A stretch of 64,000 bases of DNA. Origin: Geodermatophilus sp. DSM 45219 (GTDB lineage: Bacteria; Actinomycetota; Actinomycetes; Mycobacteriales; Geodermatophilaceae). The translations under genes were made by a program, and so were the position numbers. The stretch is taken from the NCBI RefSeq assembly GCF_900104025.1, contig NZ_FNIQ01000006.1, forward strand, positions 248,001 through 312,000. The letters are read 5' to 3'. The notes beneath the pieces were generated by a model. That model did not search any database and was not told the DNA's origin. It saw only the letters and a program-made list of their open reading frames with translations. Below are positions 42,387 through 50,488 of the stretch, piece after piece. Positions within the stretch are counted from its first letter, which is position 1, and each line of letters begins with the position of its first letter.

Positions 42387-42836
42387 TCAGCCGGCCGGCT
42401 CGCGGCGCATCGGGACGTGCGGGATGCCGTCCTCGACGTAGCCGGGGCCGCTGGTCCGGAAGCCGAACCGCGCGTACCAGCCCGCGAGGTGGGCCTGCGC
42501 GCCCATCGTGATCGGGTGGCCCTCGCACAGCGCGATGCCGGCCTCGATCAGCTGCGCGGACAGCCCCCGCCCGCGGTGCGCGGCCGCGGTGGCGACCCGG
42601 CCGATCGCGCGGGTGTCGCCGTCGTCGAGCACCCGGATGGTCGCCACGACGCCGTCGTCGCCCTCGAACCACAGGTGCACCGTGGCCGGTTCGACGTCCC
42701 GGCCGTCGAGCTCGGGGTAGGGGCACTGCTGCTCGACGACGAACACGTCCACCCGCAGCCGGCACAGTCCGTAGACCTCGGCTCCGGTGAGCTCGGCGAA
42801 GCGGGCGGTGCGCATGCGCAGCGGTGCGTCGGTCAC
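42387..42836 (-). CDS. GNAT acetyltransferase, ElaA-like
   Basis: A 149-residue GNAT protein with GTG start. It opens RTARFAELTGAEVYGLCRLRVDVFVVEQQCPYPELDGRDVEPATVHLW, which is the ElaA-type start, and has the acetyl-CoA loop RVATAAAHRGRGLSAQLIEAGI (Q/R-x-x-G-x-A/G type). It probably acetylates a small amine; substrate unknown. Divergent from the iron transporter. Confidence 0.87.
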   Translation of the reverse strand: MTDAPLRMRTARFAELTGAEVYGLCRLRVDVFVVEQQCPYPELDGRDVEPATVHLWFEGDDGVVATIRVLDDGDTRAIGRVATAAAHRGRGLSAQLIEAGIALCEGHPITMGAQAHLAGWYARFGFRTSGPGYVEDGIPHVPMRREPAG

Positions 42837-42895
42837 GGTGCTGTTCTAGCCGATGGGCCAGGTCCGCCCCGCTGCCGCCCGTGGTACACCTTTGC

Positions 42896-42914
42896 TGAGG
42901 TTTGGCTTGCCTAT
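42896..42914 (+). promoter_or_regulatory. IdeR/DtxR-like iron box before the iron ABC operon
   Basis: TGAGGTTTGGCTTGCCTAT matches the actinobacterial iron box TTAGGTTAGGCTAACCTAA at 14 of 19 positions, 16 bp before the start of the substrate-binding gene. It would give iron-dependent repression. Confidence 0.65.
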
Positions 42915-42930
42915 CTTCTGGAGTTCCTAC

Positions 42931-43953
42931 GTGACCAGGCTCGTGCGGACCACCGCGACCGCCCTGTCCGCCCTCACCGTCGCCGGGGCGCTGGCCGGCT
43001 GCGGGGGGAGCGACGCGGAGGCCGCCGAGACGCTGACGGTGTACAGCGCCCAGCACGAGAGCCTGGTCCGCACGATGCTCGAGGGCTTCACCGAGGAGAC
43101 CGGCATCGCGCTGGAGTTCCGCGACGCCAACGACGCGGAGCTGGCCAACCAGATCGTGCAGGAGGGCGAGGCGTCACCGGCCGACGTCTTCCTCACCGAG
43201 AACAGCCCGTCGATCGACGTCCTCGACCGCGAGGGGCTGCTCGCGCCGCTGGACCAGGCGACCCTCGACCAGGTCGGCGAGCAGTACCGGCCCTCGTCGG
43301 GGAACTGGACCGGCTTCGCCGCCCGGTCGACCGTGCTGGTGCACAACCCCGCGCAGCTGCCCGCCGCCGAGCTGCCGGCGTCGATCATGGACCTCGCGAA
43401 CCCCGAGTGGCAGGGCCGCGTCGGCATCGCCGCGGGCGGCGCGGACTTCCAGGCCATCGTCGCCGGCGTCCTCGCGCTGCGCGGGGAGGAGGCCACGCGG
43501 GCCTGGCTCGAGGGGCTGGAGCGCAACGCCGACGTCTACCCGAGCAACACCGCGGTGATGGTCGCCGCCGACGAGGGCAAGATCGACGCCGGCGTCATGT
43601 ACCACTACTACTGGTACCGCGACCAGGCCGAGAACGCGCTCAAGGGCGACGACGCCGAGCTGCACTACTTCCGCAACCAGGACCCGGGCGCCTTCCTGAG
43701 CATCTCCGGCGCGGGCGTGCTCGCCTCCAGCGACCAGCCGGAGGAGGCCCAGCGGCTGGTCGCCTACCTCACCTCCCCGGAGGCCCAGCAGCGGCTGGCC
43801 GAGAGCACCGCGCTGGAGTACGCCGTCGCGAACGGGGTGGCATCGGCCGAAGTGCTGCCGCCGCTGGAGGAGCTGCAGGCGCCGCCGGTCGACCCGGGCT
43901 CGCTCGACCAGCAGCGGGTCACCGAGCTCATGCAGGACGTGGGGCTGCTCTGA
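42931..43953 (+). CDS. Ferric-iron ABC transporter substrate-binding lipoprotein
   Basis: A 340-residue protein with a lipoprotein signal: TVAGALAGCGGSD (lipobox LAGC, Cys at about 24). GTG 42931 follows CTGGAG. The mature domain opens ETLTVYSAQHESLVRTMLEGFTEETGIALEFRDANDAELANQI and contains YHYYWYRDQAENA, whose paired tyrosines bind Fe3+ in the FbpA/FutA class. First gene of a three-gene ferric importer operon (FbpABC-like). Confidence 0.92.
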   Translation: MTRLVRTTATALSALTVAGALAGCGGSDAEAAETLTVYSAQHESLVRTMLEGFTEETGIALEFRDANDAELANQIVQEGEASPADVFLTENSPSIDVLDREGLLAPLDQATLDQVGEQYRPSSGNWTGFAARSTVLVHNPAQLPAAELPASIMDLANPEWQGRVGIAAGGADFQAIVAGVLALRGEEATRAWLEGLERNADVYPSNTAVMVAADEGKIDAGVMYHYYWYRDQAENALKGDDAELHYFRNQDPGAFLSISGAGVLASSDQPEEAQRLVAYLTSPEAQQRLAESTALEYAVANGVASAEVLPPLEELQAPPVDPGSLDQQRVTELMQDVGLL

Positions 43954-45524
43954 GCACCGCCGCGCCTCCCACCCCCGGGACGGCGGTCCGCCCGGCCGTC
44001 CCGGGGCGGTCCCGCGCGCCGCTGACCCTGCTGCTCGCCGCGGGAGTCGCGCTGCTGGCGCTGCTGCCGCTGGTGCACGTCGTCGCCGGGCTGGCCGGCG
44101 TCGGGTGGCCGGGCGTCCGGGAGCTGGTGGTCCGCCCGCGGGTGGCCGAGCTGCTGTGGAACACCGCGCGGCTGACCGGCGGCACCGTGCTGCTGTGCGC
44201 CGTCCTCGGCGTGGGCGCGGCCTGGCTGGTCGAGCGCACCGCCCTGCCCGGACGCCGGGTCTGGCACGTGCTGCTGGTCGCGCCGCTGGCCGTGCCGGCG
44301 TTCGTCAACAGCTACGCCTGGATCTCGCTGCTGCCGGGGCTGGACACCTACGGCGGCGCGCTGCTGGTCGTCACGCTGTCCTACTTCCCCTTCGTCTACC
44401 TGCCGGTCGTCGCCGCCTTCCGCGGCCTGGACCCGGCCCTGGAGGACACCGCCCGCGGTCTCGGTCTCTCCGGTGCCGCGGTGTTCCGGCGGGTGCAGCT
44501 GCCGCAGCTGCGGGTGGCGGTGCTCGGCGGCAGCCTGCTCGTCGCCCTGCACGTGCTGGCCGAGTTCGGCGCGCTGCAGATGCTGCGCTACCCGACCTTC
44601 ACCACCGCGATCTACGACCAGTACCGGGCGACCTTCAACGGGCCGGGGGCGACCGCCCTGGCCGGCGTCCTGCTGCTGCTGTGCCTGGTGCTGCTGCTCG
44701 CCGAGCTGCGGCTGCGGGGCGCGCGCGGGTACGTGCGGACCGGGGCCGGCGTGGCGCGCGCCGGGCGGCCGGTGGGGCTGGGCGCGTGGGCGCCCCCGGC
44801 GCTGCTCGCGCTCGGCGGGCTGGTCGCGCTCTCGCTCGCCGTCCCGCTGGGCAGCCTCGCGCTGTGGATGGCGCGCGGATCCTCGACCGCGCTCTCGGTC
44901 CCGGCGCTGGTGCAGACCACCGGGACGACGCTCGGGCTGGCCGCGGTCGCCGCAGCCGTCACCACGGCGATGGCGCTGCCCACCGGCCGGCTCGCCGTCC
45001 GCGCGCGGGGCCGGGTCGCCACGCTGCTGGAGCGCAGCACCTACCTGGGCAGCTCGGTGCCGGCGATCGTCATCGCGCTCGCGCTGGTCAGCGTCTCCCT
45101 GGAGGTGACGCCGTGGCTCTACCAGACGGTGCCGGTGCTGCTGGCCGCCTACGCGGTCCTGTTCCTGCCGCGGGCGGTCGTGCCGGTCCGGGCGGCCTTC
45201 GAGCAGGCACCGCCGCTGTACGACGACGTCGCCGCCTCGCTGGGCTCCTCGGCGGCCGACCGGCTGCGGCGGGTGACGCTGCCGCTGCTGGCGCCGGGTC
45301 TCGGCGCCGGCGCCGCGCTGGTCTTCCTCGCGGTGGTCACCGAGCTGACCGCCACCCTGCTGCTCGCGCCCACCGGCACCACGACGCTGGCCACCGCCTT
45401 CTGGTCGGCCAGCAGCGCGCTGGAGTACGGCGCGGCCGCCCCCTACGCGGTGGTCATGGTGCTGCTCTCGGCGCCGGCCACCGTGCTGCTGTCCCGCGAC
45501 GCCCGGCGGGGACTGACGACGTGA
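43950..45524 (+). CDS. Ferric-iron ABC transporter permease (two-domain)
   Basis: About 524 residues and roughly twelve membrane helices, with two EAA-like loops: DTARGLGLSGAAVFRRVQLPQLR and DVAASLGSSAADRLRRVTLPLLAPG. It is a fused FbpB/ThiP-type permease with both halves in one chain. There is no ATG, GTG or TTG before the first membrane helix. The best candidate is CTG at 43950, overlapping the stop of the lipoprotein gene as CTGA, which gives the sensible cytoplasmic leader LSTAAPPTPGTAVRPAVPGRSRAPLTLLL. Confidence 0.88.
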   Translation: MSTAAPPTPGTAVRPAVPGRSRAPLTLLLAAGVALLALLPLVHVVAGLAGVGWPGVRELVVRPRVAELLWNTARLTGGTVLLCAVLGVGAAWLVERTALPGRRVWHVLLVAPLAVPAFVNSYAWISLLPGLDTYGGALLVVTLSYFPFVYLPVVAAFRGLDPALEDTARGLGLSGAAVFRRVQLPQLRVAVLGGSLLVALHVLAEFGALQMLRYPTFTTAIYDQYRATFNGPGATALAGVLLLLCLVLLLAELRLRGARGYVRTGAGVARAGRPVGLGAWAPPALLALGGLVALSLAVPLGSLALWMARGSSTALSVPALVQTTGTTLGLAAVAAAVTTAMALPTGRLAVRARGRVATLLERSTYLGSSVPAIVIALALVSVSLEVTPWLYQTVPVLLAAYAVLFLPRAVVPVRAAFEQAPPLYDDVAASLGSSAADRLRRVTLPLLAPGLGAGAALVFLAVVTELTATLLLAPTGTTTLATAFWSASSALEYGAAAPYAVVMVLLSAPATVLLSRDARRGLTT

Positions 45525-45546
45525 ACCCCCATCGAGGACGGCTGCC

Positions 45547-46614
45547 ATGAGCTCGCTGACGGTCACCGGCGTGACCAAGGCCCACGGCGGGACGCCGGTG
45601 CTGACCGGCGTGGACCTGCACGTGCCCGAGGGCAGCTTCACCGCGCTGCTCGGGCCCTCCGGGTGCGGCAAGACGACGCTGCTGCGGCTGGTCGCCGGCT
45701 TCGACGACCCCGATGCCGGGACCGTCGAGGTGGGCGGGCGCACCGTGGCCGGCCCGGGCGTCAGCGTGGCCGCGCGCCGCCGCCGGATCGGCTTCGTGCC
45801 GCAGGAGGGCGGGTTGTTCCCGCACCTGTCGGTCGCCGGCAACGTCGCCTTCGGGCTGCCGCGGCGGCAGCGCCGGGACGCCGGGCGGGTGGCCTCGCTG
45901 CTGGAGCTCGTGGGCCTGGACGCCGCCCTGGCCGAGCGCTCGCCGCACCAGCTCTCCGGCGGGCAGCAGCAGCGGGTCGCGCTGGCCCGGGCGCTGGCAC
46001 CGGCGCCGTCCCTCGTGCTGCTCGACGAGCCGTTCTCCTCGCTGGACGCGTCGCTGCGCGAGGAGACCCGGCAGGCGGTCGCCGACGCGCTGACCGCGGC
46101 CGGCGCCACCGCGGTGCTGGTCACCCACGACCAGGCCGAGGCGCTGTCGATGGCCGACCAGGTGGCGGTGCTGCGCGGCGGCCGGCTGGTGCAGCTGGCC
46201 GACCCGCGCACGCTCTACCGCAGCCCGCGGGACCTCGACGTCGCCACGTTCGTGGGGGAGTCGGTGGTGCTGGACGCCGACGTGCGGGCGGGGCGGGCGC
46301 ACTCGGTGCTCGGCGTGCTGGAGCTGGAGCAGGCCTGCCAGGACGGTCCGGCGCGGGTGCTGCTGCGCCCGGAGCAGCTGCGGCTGGGGCCGGTCTCCGG
46401 GGCCGGGCCGCGCGCGCGGGTGCGCGGCGTCGACTTCTTCGGCCACGACGCGAGGGTGCGCCTGGTGCTGCCGTCGGGGGTGGCGTTCAGCGCGCGGCTG
46501 GAGGGCCGGGACCTGCCCGCGGCGGGGGACGACGTGACGGTCGGCGTCCTCGGGGCGGCGCTGCCGTTCCCCGAGCCGCGGCTGGACGAGGCCCCGGTGA
46601 TCGCGTCGAGTTAG
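45547..46614 (+). CDS. Ferric-iron ABC transporter ATPase
   Basis: A 355-residue ABC ATPase. Walker A LLGPSGCGKTTLLRLV, Q-loop RIGFVPQEGGLFPHLSV, signature HQLSGGQQQRVALARAL, Walker B LVLLDEPFSSLDA, H-loop VLVTHDQAEAL, and a C-terminal TOBE-like regulatory domain (about 260-345). Last gene of the iron importer. Its TAG stop overlaps an IdeR-like box for the next operon. Confidence 0.93.
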   Translation: MSSLTVTGVTKAHGGTPVLTGVDLHVPEGSFTALLGPSGCGKTTLLRLVAGFDDPDAGTVEVGGRTVAGPGVSVAARRRRIGFVPQEGGLFPHLSVAGNVAFGLPRRQRRDAGRVASLLELVGLDAALAERSPHQLSGGQQQRVALARALAPAPSLVLLDEPFSSLDASLREETRQAVADALTAAGATAVLVTHDQAEALSMADQVAVLRGGRLVQLADPRTLYRSPRDLDVATFVGESVVLDADVRAGRAHSVLGVLELEQACQDGPARVLLRPEQLRLGPVSGAGPRARVRGVDFFGHDARVRLVLPSGVAFSARLEGRDLPAAGDDVTVGVLGAALPFPEPRLDEAPVIASS

Positions 46615-46629
46615 GTGTGCCTAAGCTCA
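46611..46629 (+). promoter_or_regulatory. IdeR/DtxR-like iron box before the aldolase operon
   Basis: TTAGGTGTGCCTAAGCTCA has exact TTAGG/CCTAA arms and 14 of 19 matches to the iron-box consensus. It ends 5 bp before the GTG start of the aldolase gene, which lacks a Shine-Dalgarno. It implies iron repression of that operon at a promoter of its own. Confidence 0.6.
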
Positions 46630-46634
46630 CCGCC

Positions 46635-47420
46635 GTGGACCTCCTCCTCTTCACCGTCGACCCAGCGTGGGGTGCCGACGTGGTCGCCGCGGGTGCGGCC
46701 GGGATCGTCGTGGACTGGGAACGGCGCGGCAAGCTCCGCCGCCAGCTCGGCGAGGGCACCCAGATCAACAGCGACACCCCCGCCGACCTCAGCCGCATGC
46801 GCGCGGCCACCGACGGGCGGCTGATCTGCCGGGTCAACGGCTTCGGCCCGTGGACGCCGCGCGAGGTGGACGACGCGGTCGCCCGCGGCGCCGACGAGGT
46901 CCTGCTGCCGATGGTGCGCACGACCGCGGAGGTCGACCGGACCCTCGACGCCGTCGCCGGCCGCTGCGGGCTGGGCATCCTCGTGGAGACCCGGGACGGG
47001 GTGGCGCGCGCGGGCGAGCTCGCCCGTCGGCCGCTGTCCCGGGTGTACGTCGGCCTCAACGACCTGCGCATCGACCGCGGCTCGGACCAGCTGTTCACGC
47101 CGCTGGTCGACGGGACGGTGGACGGCGTCCGGGCGGTGGTGCCCGGGCAGTTCGGCGTGGGCGGGCTGACCCTGCCCGAGCGGGGTGCGCCGGTGCCGGC
47201 GTGGCTGCTCGCCGCCGAGCTGGTCCGCCTGGGCACCGACTTCACCTTCCTGCGCCGGTCGTTCACCGCCGACATGGCCGGGCGCGACCCGTTCGTCGAG
47301 GTGCCGCGGCTGCTCGCCGTCCTCACCGGGCTGGCGACCGCGACCGCCGACGAGGTGGCCGAGCGCCGCGCGGCCTTCGTCGCCGCGGTGACCGGGGTGC
47401 CGGTGGCACTACCGGCGTGA
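46635..47420 (+). CDS. HpcH/HpaI (citE-like) aldolase
   Basis: A 261-residue TIM-barrel aldolase from a GTG with no purine-rich RBS, possibly leaderless. Motifs: AAGIVVDWERRGK, LICRVNGFGPWTPREVDDAVARGADEVLLPMVRT, LGILVETRDGVARAGEL and SRVYVGLNDLRIDRG; they supply the Glu and Asp metal ligands of HpcH/HpaI/citrate-lyase-beta-like enzymes. It cleaves or forms 2-keto-3-deoxy-type carbon bonds. First of three overlapping genes under an IdeR-like box, suggesting a role in making or modifying an iron-responsive metabolite. Confidence 0.85.
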   Translation: MDLLLFTVDPAWGADVVAAGAAGIVVDWERRGKLRRQLGEGTQINSDTPADLSRMRAATDGRLICRVNGFGPWTPREVDDAVARGADEVLLPMVRTTAEVDRTLDAVAGRCGLGILVETRDGVARAGELARRPLSRVYVGLNDLRIDRGSDQLFTPLVDGTVDGVRAVVPGQFGVGGLTLPERGAPVPAWLLAAELVRLGTDFTFLRRSFTADMAGRDPFVEVPRLLAVLTGLATATADEVAERRAAFVAAVTGVPVALPA

Positions 47421-48271
47421 GGGCCCTCGTCACCGGTGCCGGCGGGTTCGTCGGCCGGCACCTGGTCGCCCGGCTGCGCGGGGACGGGTGGGACGTCGTC
47501 CCGCTGACCCGCGCCTCCGTCGACCTGACCGATGCGGTCGCTGCTGCCGCCTTCGTCCGCGACGCCGACCCGGACGTCGTCTTCTCCCTCGCTGCCGCTC
47601 GCCGAAAGGCGACCCCGTCGGAGCGCGCGGACACCGTCGCGGTGAACACGTCGCCGTGGCTGGTCGACGCGCTGCCCTCGCGATGCCGGGTGGTGGTCCG
47701 GCTCGGGTCGTCGACGGAGTACGCCGCGGCGCCGGTGCCGCTGGCGGAGGACGCCCCGCTGCAGCCGCGCGGGTTCTTCGGTGCGTCGAAGGCGGCCGGC
47801 TCGCTGCTGCTGCAGGCCGCGGCGGCCGAGCGCGGGGTCCGGTCGGCCGTGCTGCGTGCGTTCCAGGTGTACGGGCCCGGCGACCACCCGACCCGGCTGG
47901 TGCCGGTCGTGCTCGACGCCGCGCGCACGGGCGCCGCCGTCCCGCTGCCGGCACGCGTGAGCCGGCGCGACTGGGTGTGGGTCGGCGACGTGGTGGACGC
48001 GTGCGTGCGGGCGGCTCTCGCGGACGACCTGCCGCCGGGTCAGGTGCTCAACGTCGGCACGGGGGTTCAGACCTCGACCGAGGAGCTGGTGGCCACGGCG
48101 TCGCGGGTGACCGGCCGGCCGATCGCTGGCGTCGCCGGTGGCCACCCGGGCCGCGACTGGGACACCGACTGCTGGGTCAGCGACCCCTCGCTGGCGGCGT
48201 CGCTGCTGGGCTGGGAGCCGACGGTCGACCTGGCGGAGGGGCTGGCCCGGACCTGGGCCGCGCTGTCGTGA
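47417..48271 (+). CDS. NAD-dependent epimerase/dehydratase (extended SDR)
   Basis: A 284-residue extended SDR; GTG start overlaps the aldolase stop (GTGA). NAD motif GAGGFVGRHL; catalytic serines in VRLGSSTEYA; the usual Tyr-x3-Lys active site reads FFGASKAAGS, so Phe occupies the catalytic Tyr position. C-terminal DWVWVGDVVDACVRAAL is the nucleotide-sugar region. Probably a sugar epimerase/dehydratase or a non-catalytic homologue. It is sandwiched between an aldolase and a glycosyltransferase. Confidence 0.85.
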   Translation: MRALVTGAGGFVGRHLVARLRGDGWDVVPLTRASVDLTDAVAAAAFVRDADPDVVFSLAAARRKATPSERADTVAVNTSPWLVDALPSRCRVVVRLGSSTEYAAAPVPLAEDAPLQPRGFFGASKAAGSLLLQAAAAERGVRSAVLRAFQVYGPGDHPTRLVPVVLDAARTGAAVPLPARVSRRDWVWVGDVVDACVRAALADDLPPGQVLNVGTGVQTSTEELVATASRVTGRPIAGVAGGHPGRDWDTDCWVSDPSLAASLLGWEPTVDLAEGLARTWAALS

Positions 48272-48284
48272 GGGAGGTGTCGTC

Positions 48285-48947
48285 GTGAGCCGGGTGTCGG
48301 TCGTGGTCCCGGTGTACCGGAACGCGGCGACCCTGCCGGCGCTGGTCGACCGGCTGGGGGCCGCGCTGTCCGGTCACAACTGGCGGGTGCGGTTCGTGGT
48401 GGACGCGTGCCCGGCCGGCAGTGCGGAGGTGGCTTCCTCGTTGGTGGGCCCGCGGGTCGGGGTGACGGTGCTGCCCGTCAACGGCGGGCAGCACGCCGCC
48501 CTGCGGCGGGGACTGGCCGACGAGCCGGACGCCGATGCGTGGGTGTGCATGGACGCCGACCTGCAGGACCCGCCGGAGGCCGTGCCGCTGCTGCTCGACC
48601 GGCTGGAGCGCGGCGACGTCGAGGCGGTGTTCGCCGGACGGCGCGGGGCGTACGAGTCGCGGGCGCGGCGGCTCACCGGCGGGCTGCACCGCCGGGTGGC
48701 CGCACGGCTGACCGGCCTGCCGCCGGACGCCGGCGCCTTCTTCGCCCTGGGCCCTGCCGTGCGGTCCGCCGTGATGGGGGCGTCGGACGCCCCGAGCGTC
48801 GTGCTGGCCGTGGGCCTCGCGCGCCGGCCGGTGACGAGCGTGCCGGTGGAGCGGGACCTGCGGCCGGAGGGGCGCTCGGCGTGGACGACGCGGGCCCGGC
48901 TGGAGCAGTCGGCGCGCTCGCTGGGCTGGGCCCTGCGCCACCGGTAG
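48285..48947 (+). CDS. Family 2 glycosyltransferase
   Basis: A 220-residue GT2 enzyme from GTG with GGGAGG upstream. SVVVPVYRNAATLPALVDRL opens the GT-A fold; CMDADLQDPPEAVPLLLDRL contains the DxD metal site. It lacks the C-terminal membrane helices of DPM/GtrB-type enzymes and is shorter than most, so it may be soluble. It follows the epimerase by 13 nt and completes an aldolase-epimerase-GT operon. Confidence 0.88.
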   Translation: MSRVSVVVPVYRNAATLPALVDRLGAALSGHNWRVRFVVDACPAGSAEVASSLVGPRVGVTVLPVNGGQHAALRRGLADEPDADAWVCMDADLQDPPEAVPLLLDRLERGDVEAVFAGRRGAYESRARRLTGGLHRRVAARLTGLPPDAGAFFALGPAVRSAVMGASDAPSVVLAVGLARRPVTSVPVERDLRPEGRSAWTTRARLEQSARSLGWALRHR

Positions 48948-49125
48948 GGCTGCGGATGCCCGGTGCCCCCCTGGGTGTTCTTCGCGCTCCGGGATGCTGC
49001 AGGACTTCTGTAGTGCCAGTTTCACTCCAGGAGCCGCGGGCTCACGTCAACAGCCTTCTGAGCTCTGTGGACAGGCCTCTGAGCTGCGGGTTCATCTTGA
49101 TCGGGACCTGTTCGTCGGCTAGACT

Positions 49126-49141
49126 TCGAACACTTGATCGA
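49126..49141 (+). promoter_or_regulatory. SOS (LexA) box
   Basis: TCGAACACTTGATCGA matches the actinobacterial SOS box TCGAAC-N4-GTTCGA with one mismatch. It sits 16 bp before the start of the DUF222-HNH gene. Confidence 0.75.
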
Positions 49142-49157
49142 ACCGGTGGGAGGTGTC

Positions 49158-50384
49158 GTGGACGAGCTGCTGGCCTCCCTCGACGCGCTCGCCGCGGAGG
49201 ACCTGGCCCCGTTGTTCGGCCCGGCGCTGCTGGAGCGGTTGCGCCCGCTGCTGGTGGCGCAGAACCGGATCGCCGCCGAGGTCGCGCGCACGGTGCGGGA
49301 GTGCGAGGTGTCCGGCGCCGCCGAGCACGACGGGCTGAAGACGATGGGCTCCTGGCTGCGCGGGCACGGGCACCTGTCCGACGCCCAGGCCGCGCGGATG
49401 GTGCGCGCCGGGCGGGCGCTGGCGCACCTGCCGGGGATGGCTCAGGCGTTCGCCGCCGGTGCGGTGACCGGCGAGCAGGCCGCGGTGCTGGGCCGGGTGG
49501 CCGAGCCGGCGGCCTTGGCGCTGGCCGCCGAGCAGGGCGTGGACCTGGCCGCGGTGGACGCGGTGCTCACCGAGGTGGCGTCTGCTCGGCCGCATGCGGA
49601 CACCGCGCGGGCGGTGCGGCACTACCTGGACCGGCTGGACGCCGACGGCCCCGAGCCCGATCCCACCGAGGGCCGCCGGCTGGCGATCACCCGGCACGCC
49701 GACGGGTCGGTCACCGGCCGGTTCGACCTGGACGCGGTGGGTGGGGAGCGGCTGCAGACCGCGCTGGAGGCGGTGGTGCAGGCCGGCCGGTGCGCCGGGG
49801 ATGAGCGCAGCCGGTCCCAGCAGCAGGCCGATGCGCTGGTGCAGCTGTGTGACACCGCCCTGGCCGCCGGGCGGCTGCCGGTGCTGCGCGGGCACAAGCC
49901 GCAGGTCATCGTGAAGATCGACGCTGAGGACCTGTTCGGGCCCGGCACCCACCCCGGCGCAGGGGAGATGGGGTTCGGCGCGGCCATCTCCGCGGCCCGG
50001 GCCCGCTGGCTGGCCTGCGACAGCCAGGTCACCCGGATCGTGATGGGCCCCGACGGGGTGCCGCTGGACCACGGCCGCAGCCTGCGCCTGGTGCCACCCC
50101 ACCTGCGCCGGGCCGCGGAGGTCCGCGACGGCGGCTGCGTGTTCAGCGGCTGCGGGGCGCCCACCTCCTGGTGCGACGTGCACCACCTGCTCGAGTGGGT
50201 CAACGGCGGCCCGACCAGCCTGGCGAACTCCGCGCTGCTGTGCGAGCGGCACCACACCAAGGTCCACCACGGCTTCCGGGTGGAACGACAACCCGACGGC
50301 CGATGGCGCACCTGGCGACCGGACGGCACCGAGATCCTCACCGGACCCCGACTCACCGGTCCGCCCCTCACCGCAGCCGCCTGA
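49158..50384 (+). CDS. DUF222 (13E12 repeat family) HNH endonuclease
   Basis: About 408 residues from GTG with GGGAGG upstream (a TTG at 49134 is possible but overlaps the SOS box). The N-terminal DUF222 region is helical (RLRPLLVAQNRIAAEVARTVRECEVS ... GSWLRGHGHLSDAQAARMVRAGRALAHLPGMAQAFAAGAVTGEQAAVLGRV). The C-terminal HNH motif is AEVRDGGCVFSGCGAPTSWCDVHHLLEWVNGGPTSLANSALLCERHH with paired cysteines and histidines. Genes of this family in mycobacteria (13E12 repeats) are LexA-regulated. Role in DNA repair or self-mobility is unclear. Followed by a hairpin. Confidence 0.93.
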   Translation: MDELLASLDALAAEDLAPLFGPALLERLRPLLVAQNRIAAEVARTVRECEVSGAAEHDGLKTMGSWLRGHGHLSDAQAARMVRAGRALAHLPGMAQAFAAGAVTGEQAAVLGRVAEPAALALAAEQGVDLAAVDAVLTEVASARPHADTARAVRHYLDRLDADGPEPDPTEGRRLAITRHADGSVTGRFDLDAVGGERLQTALEAVVQAGRCAGDERSRSQQQADALVQLCDTALAAGRLPVLRGHKPQVIVKIDAEDLFGPGTHPGAGEMGFGAAISAARARWLACDSQVTRIVMGPDGVPLDHGRSLRLVPPHLRRAAEVRDGGCVFSGCGAPTSWCDVHHLLEWVNGGPTSLANSALLCERHHTKVHHGFRVERQPDGRWRTWRPDGTEILTGPRLTGPPLTAAA

Positions 50385-50408
50385 CCGAGCAGCCGCACCA
50401 CCCGTCTG

Positions 50409-50433
50409 CCGCGCACCCGTCACGGGTGCGCGG
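50409..50433. terminator. Strong hairpin after the HNH gene
   Basis: CCGCGCACCCGT (50409-50420) and ACGGGTGCGCGG (50422-50433) are reverse complements with a minimal loop. Confidence 0.75.
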
Positions 50434-50488
50434 CTCCCGGTGCGCACAGCAGAGCATCGCTGTCCGAGCAAACTCCTAACCTGGCCGC

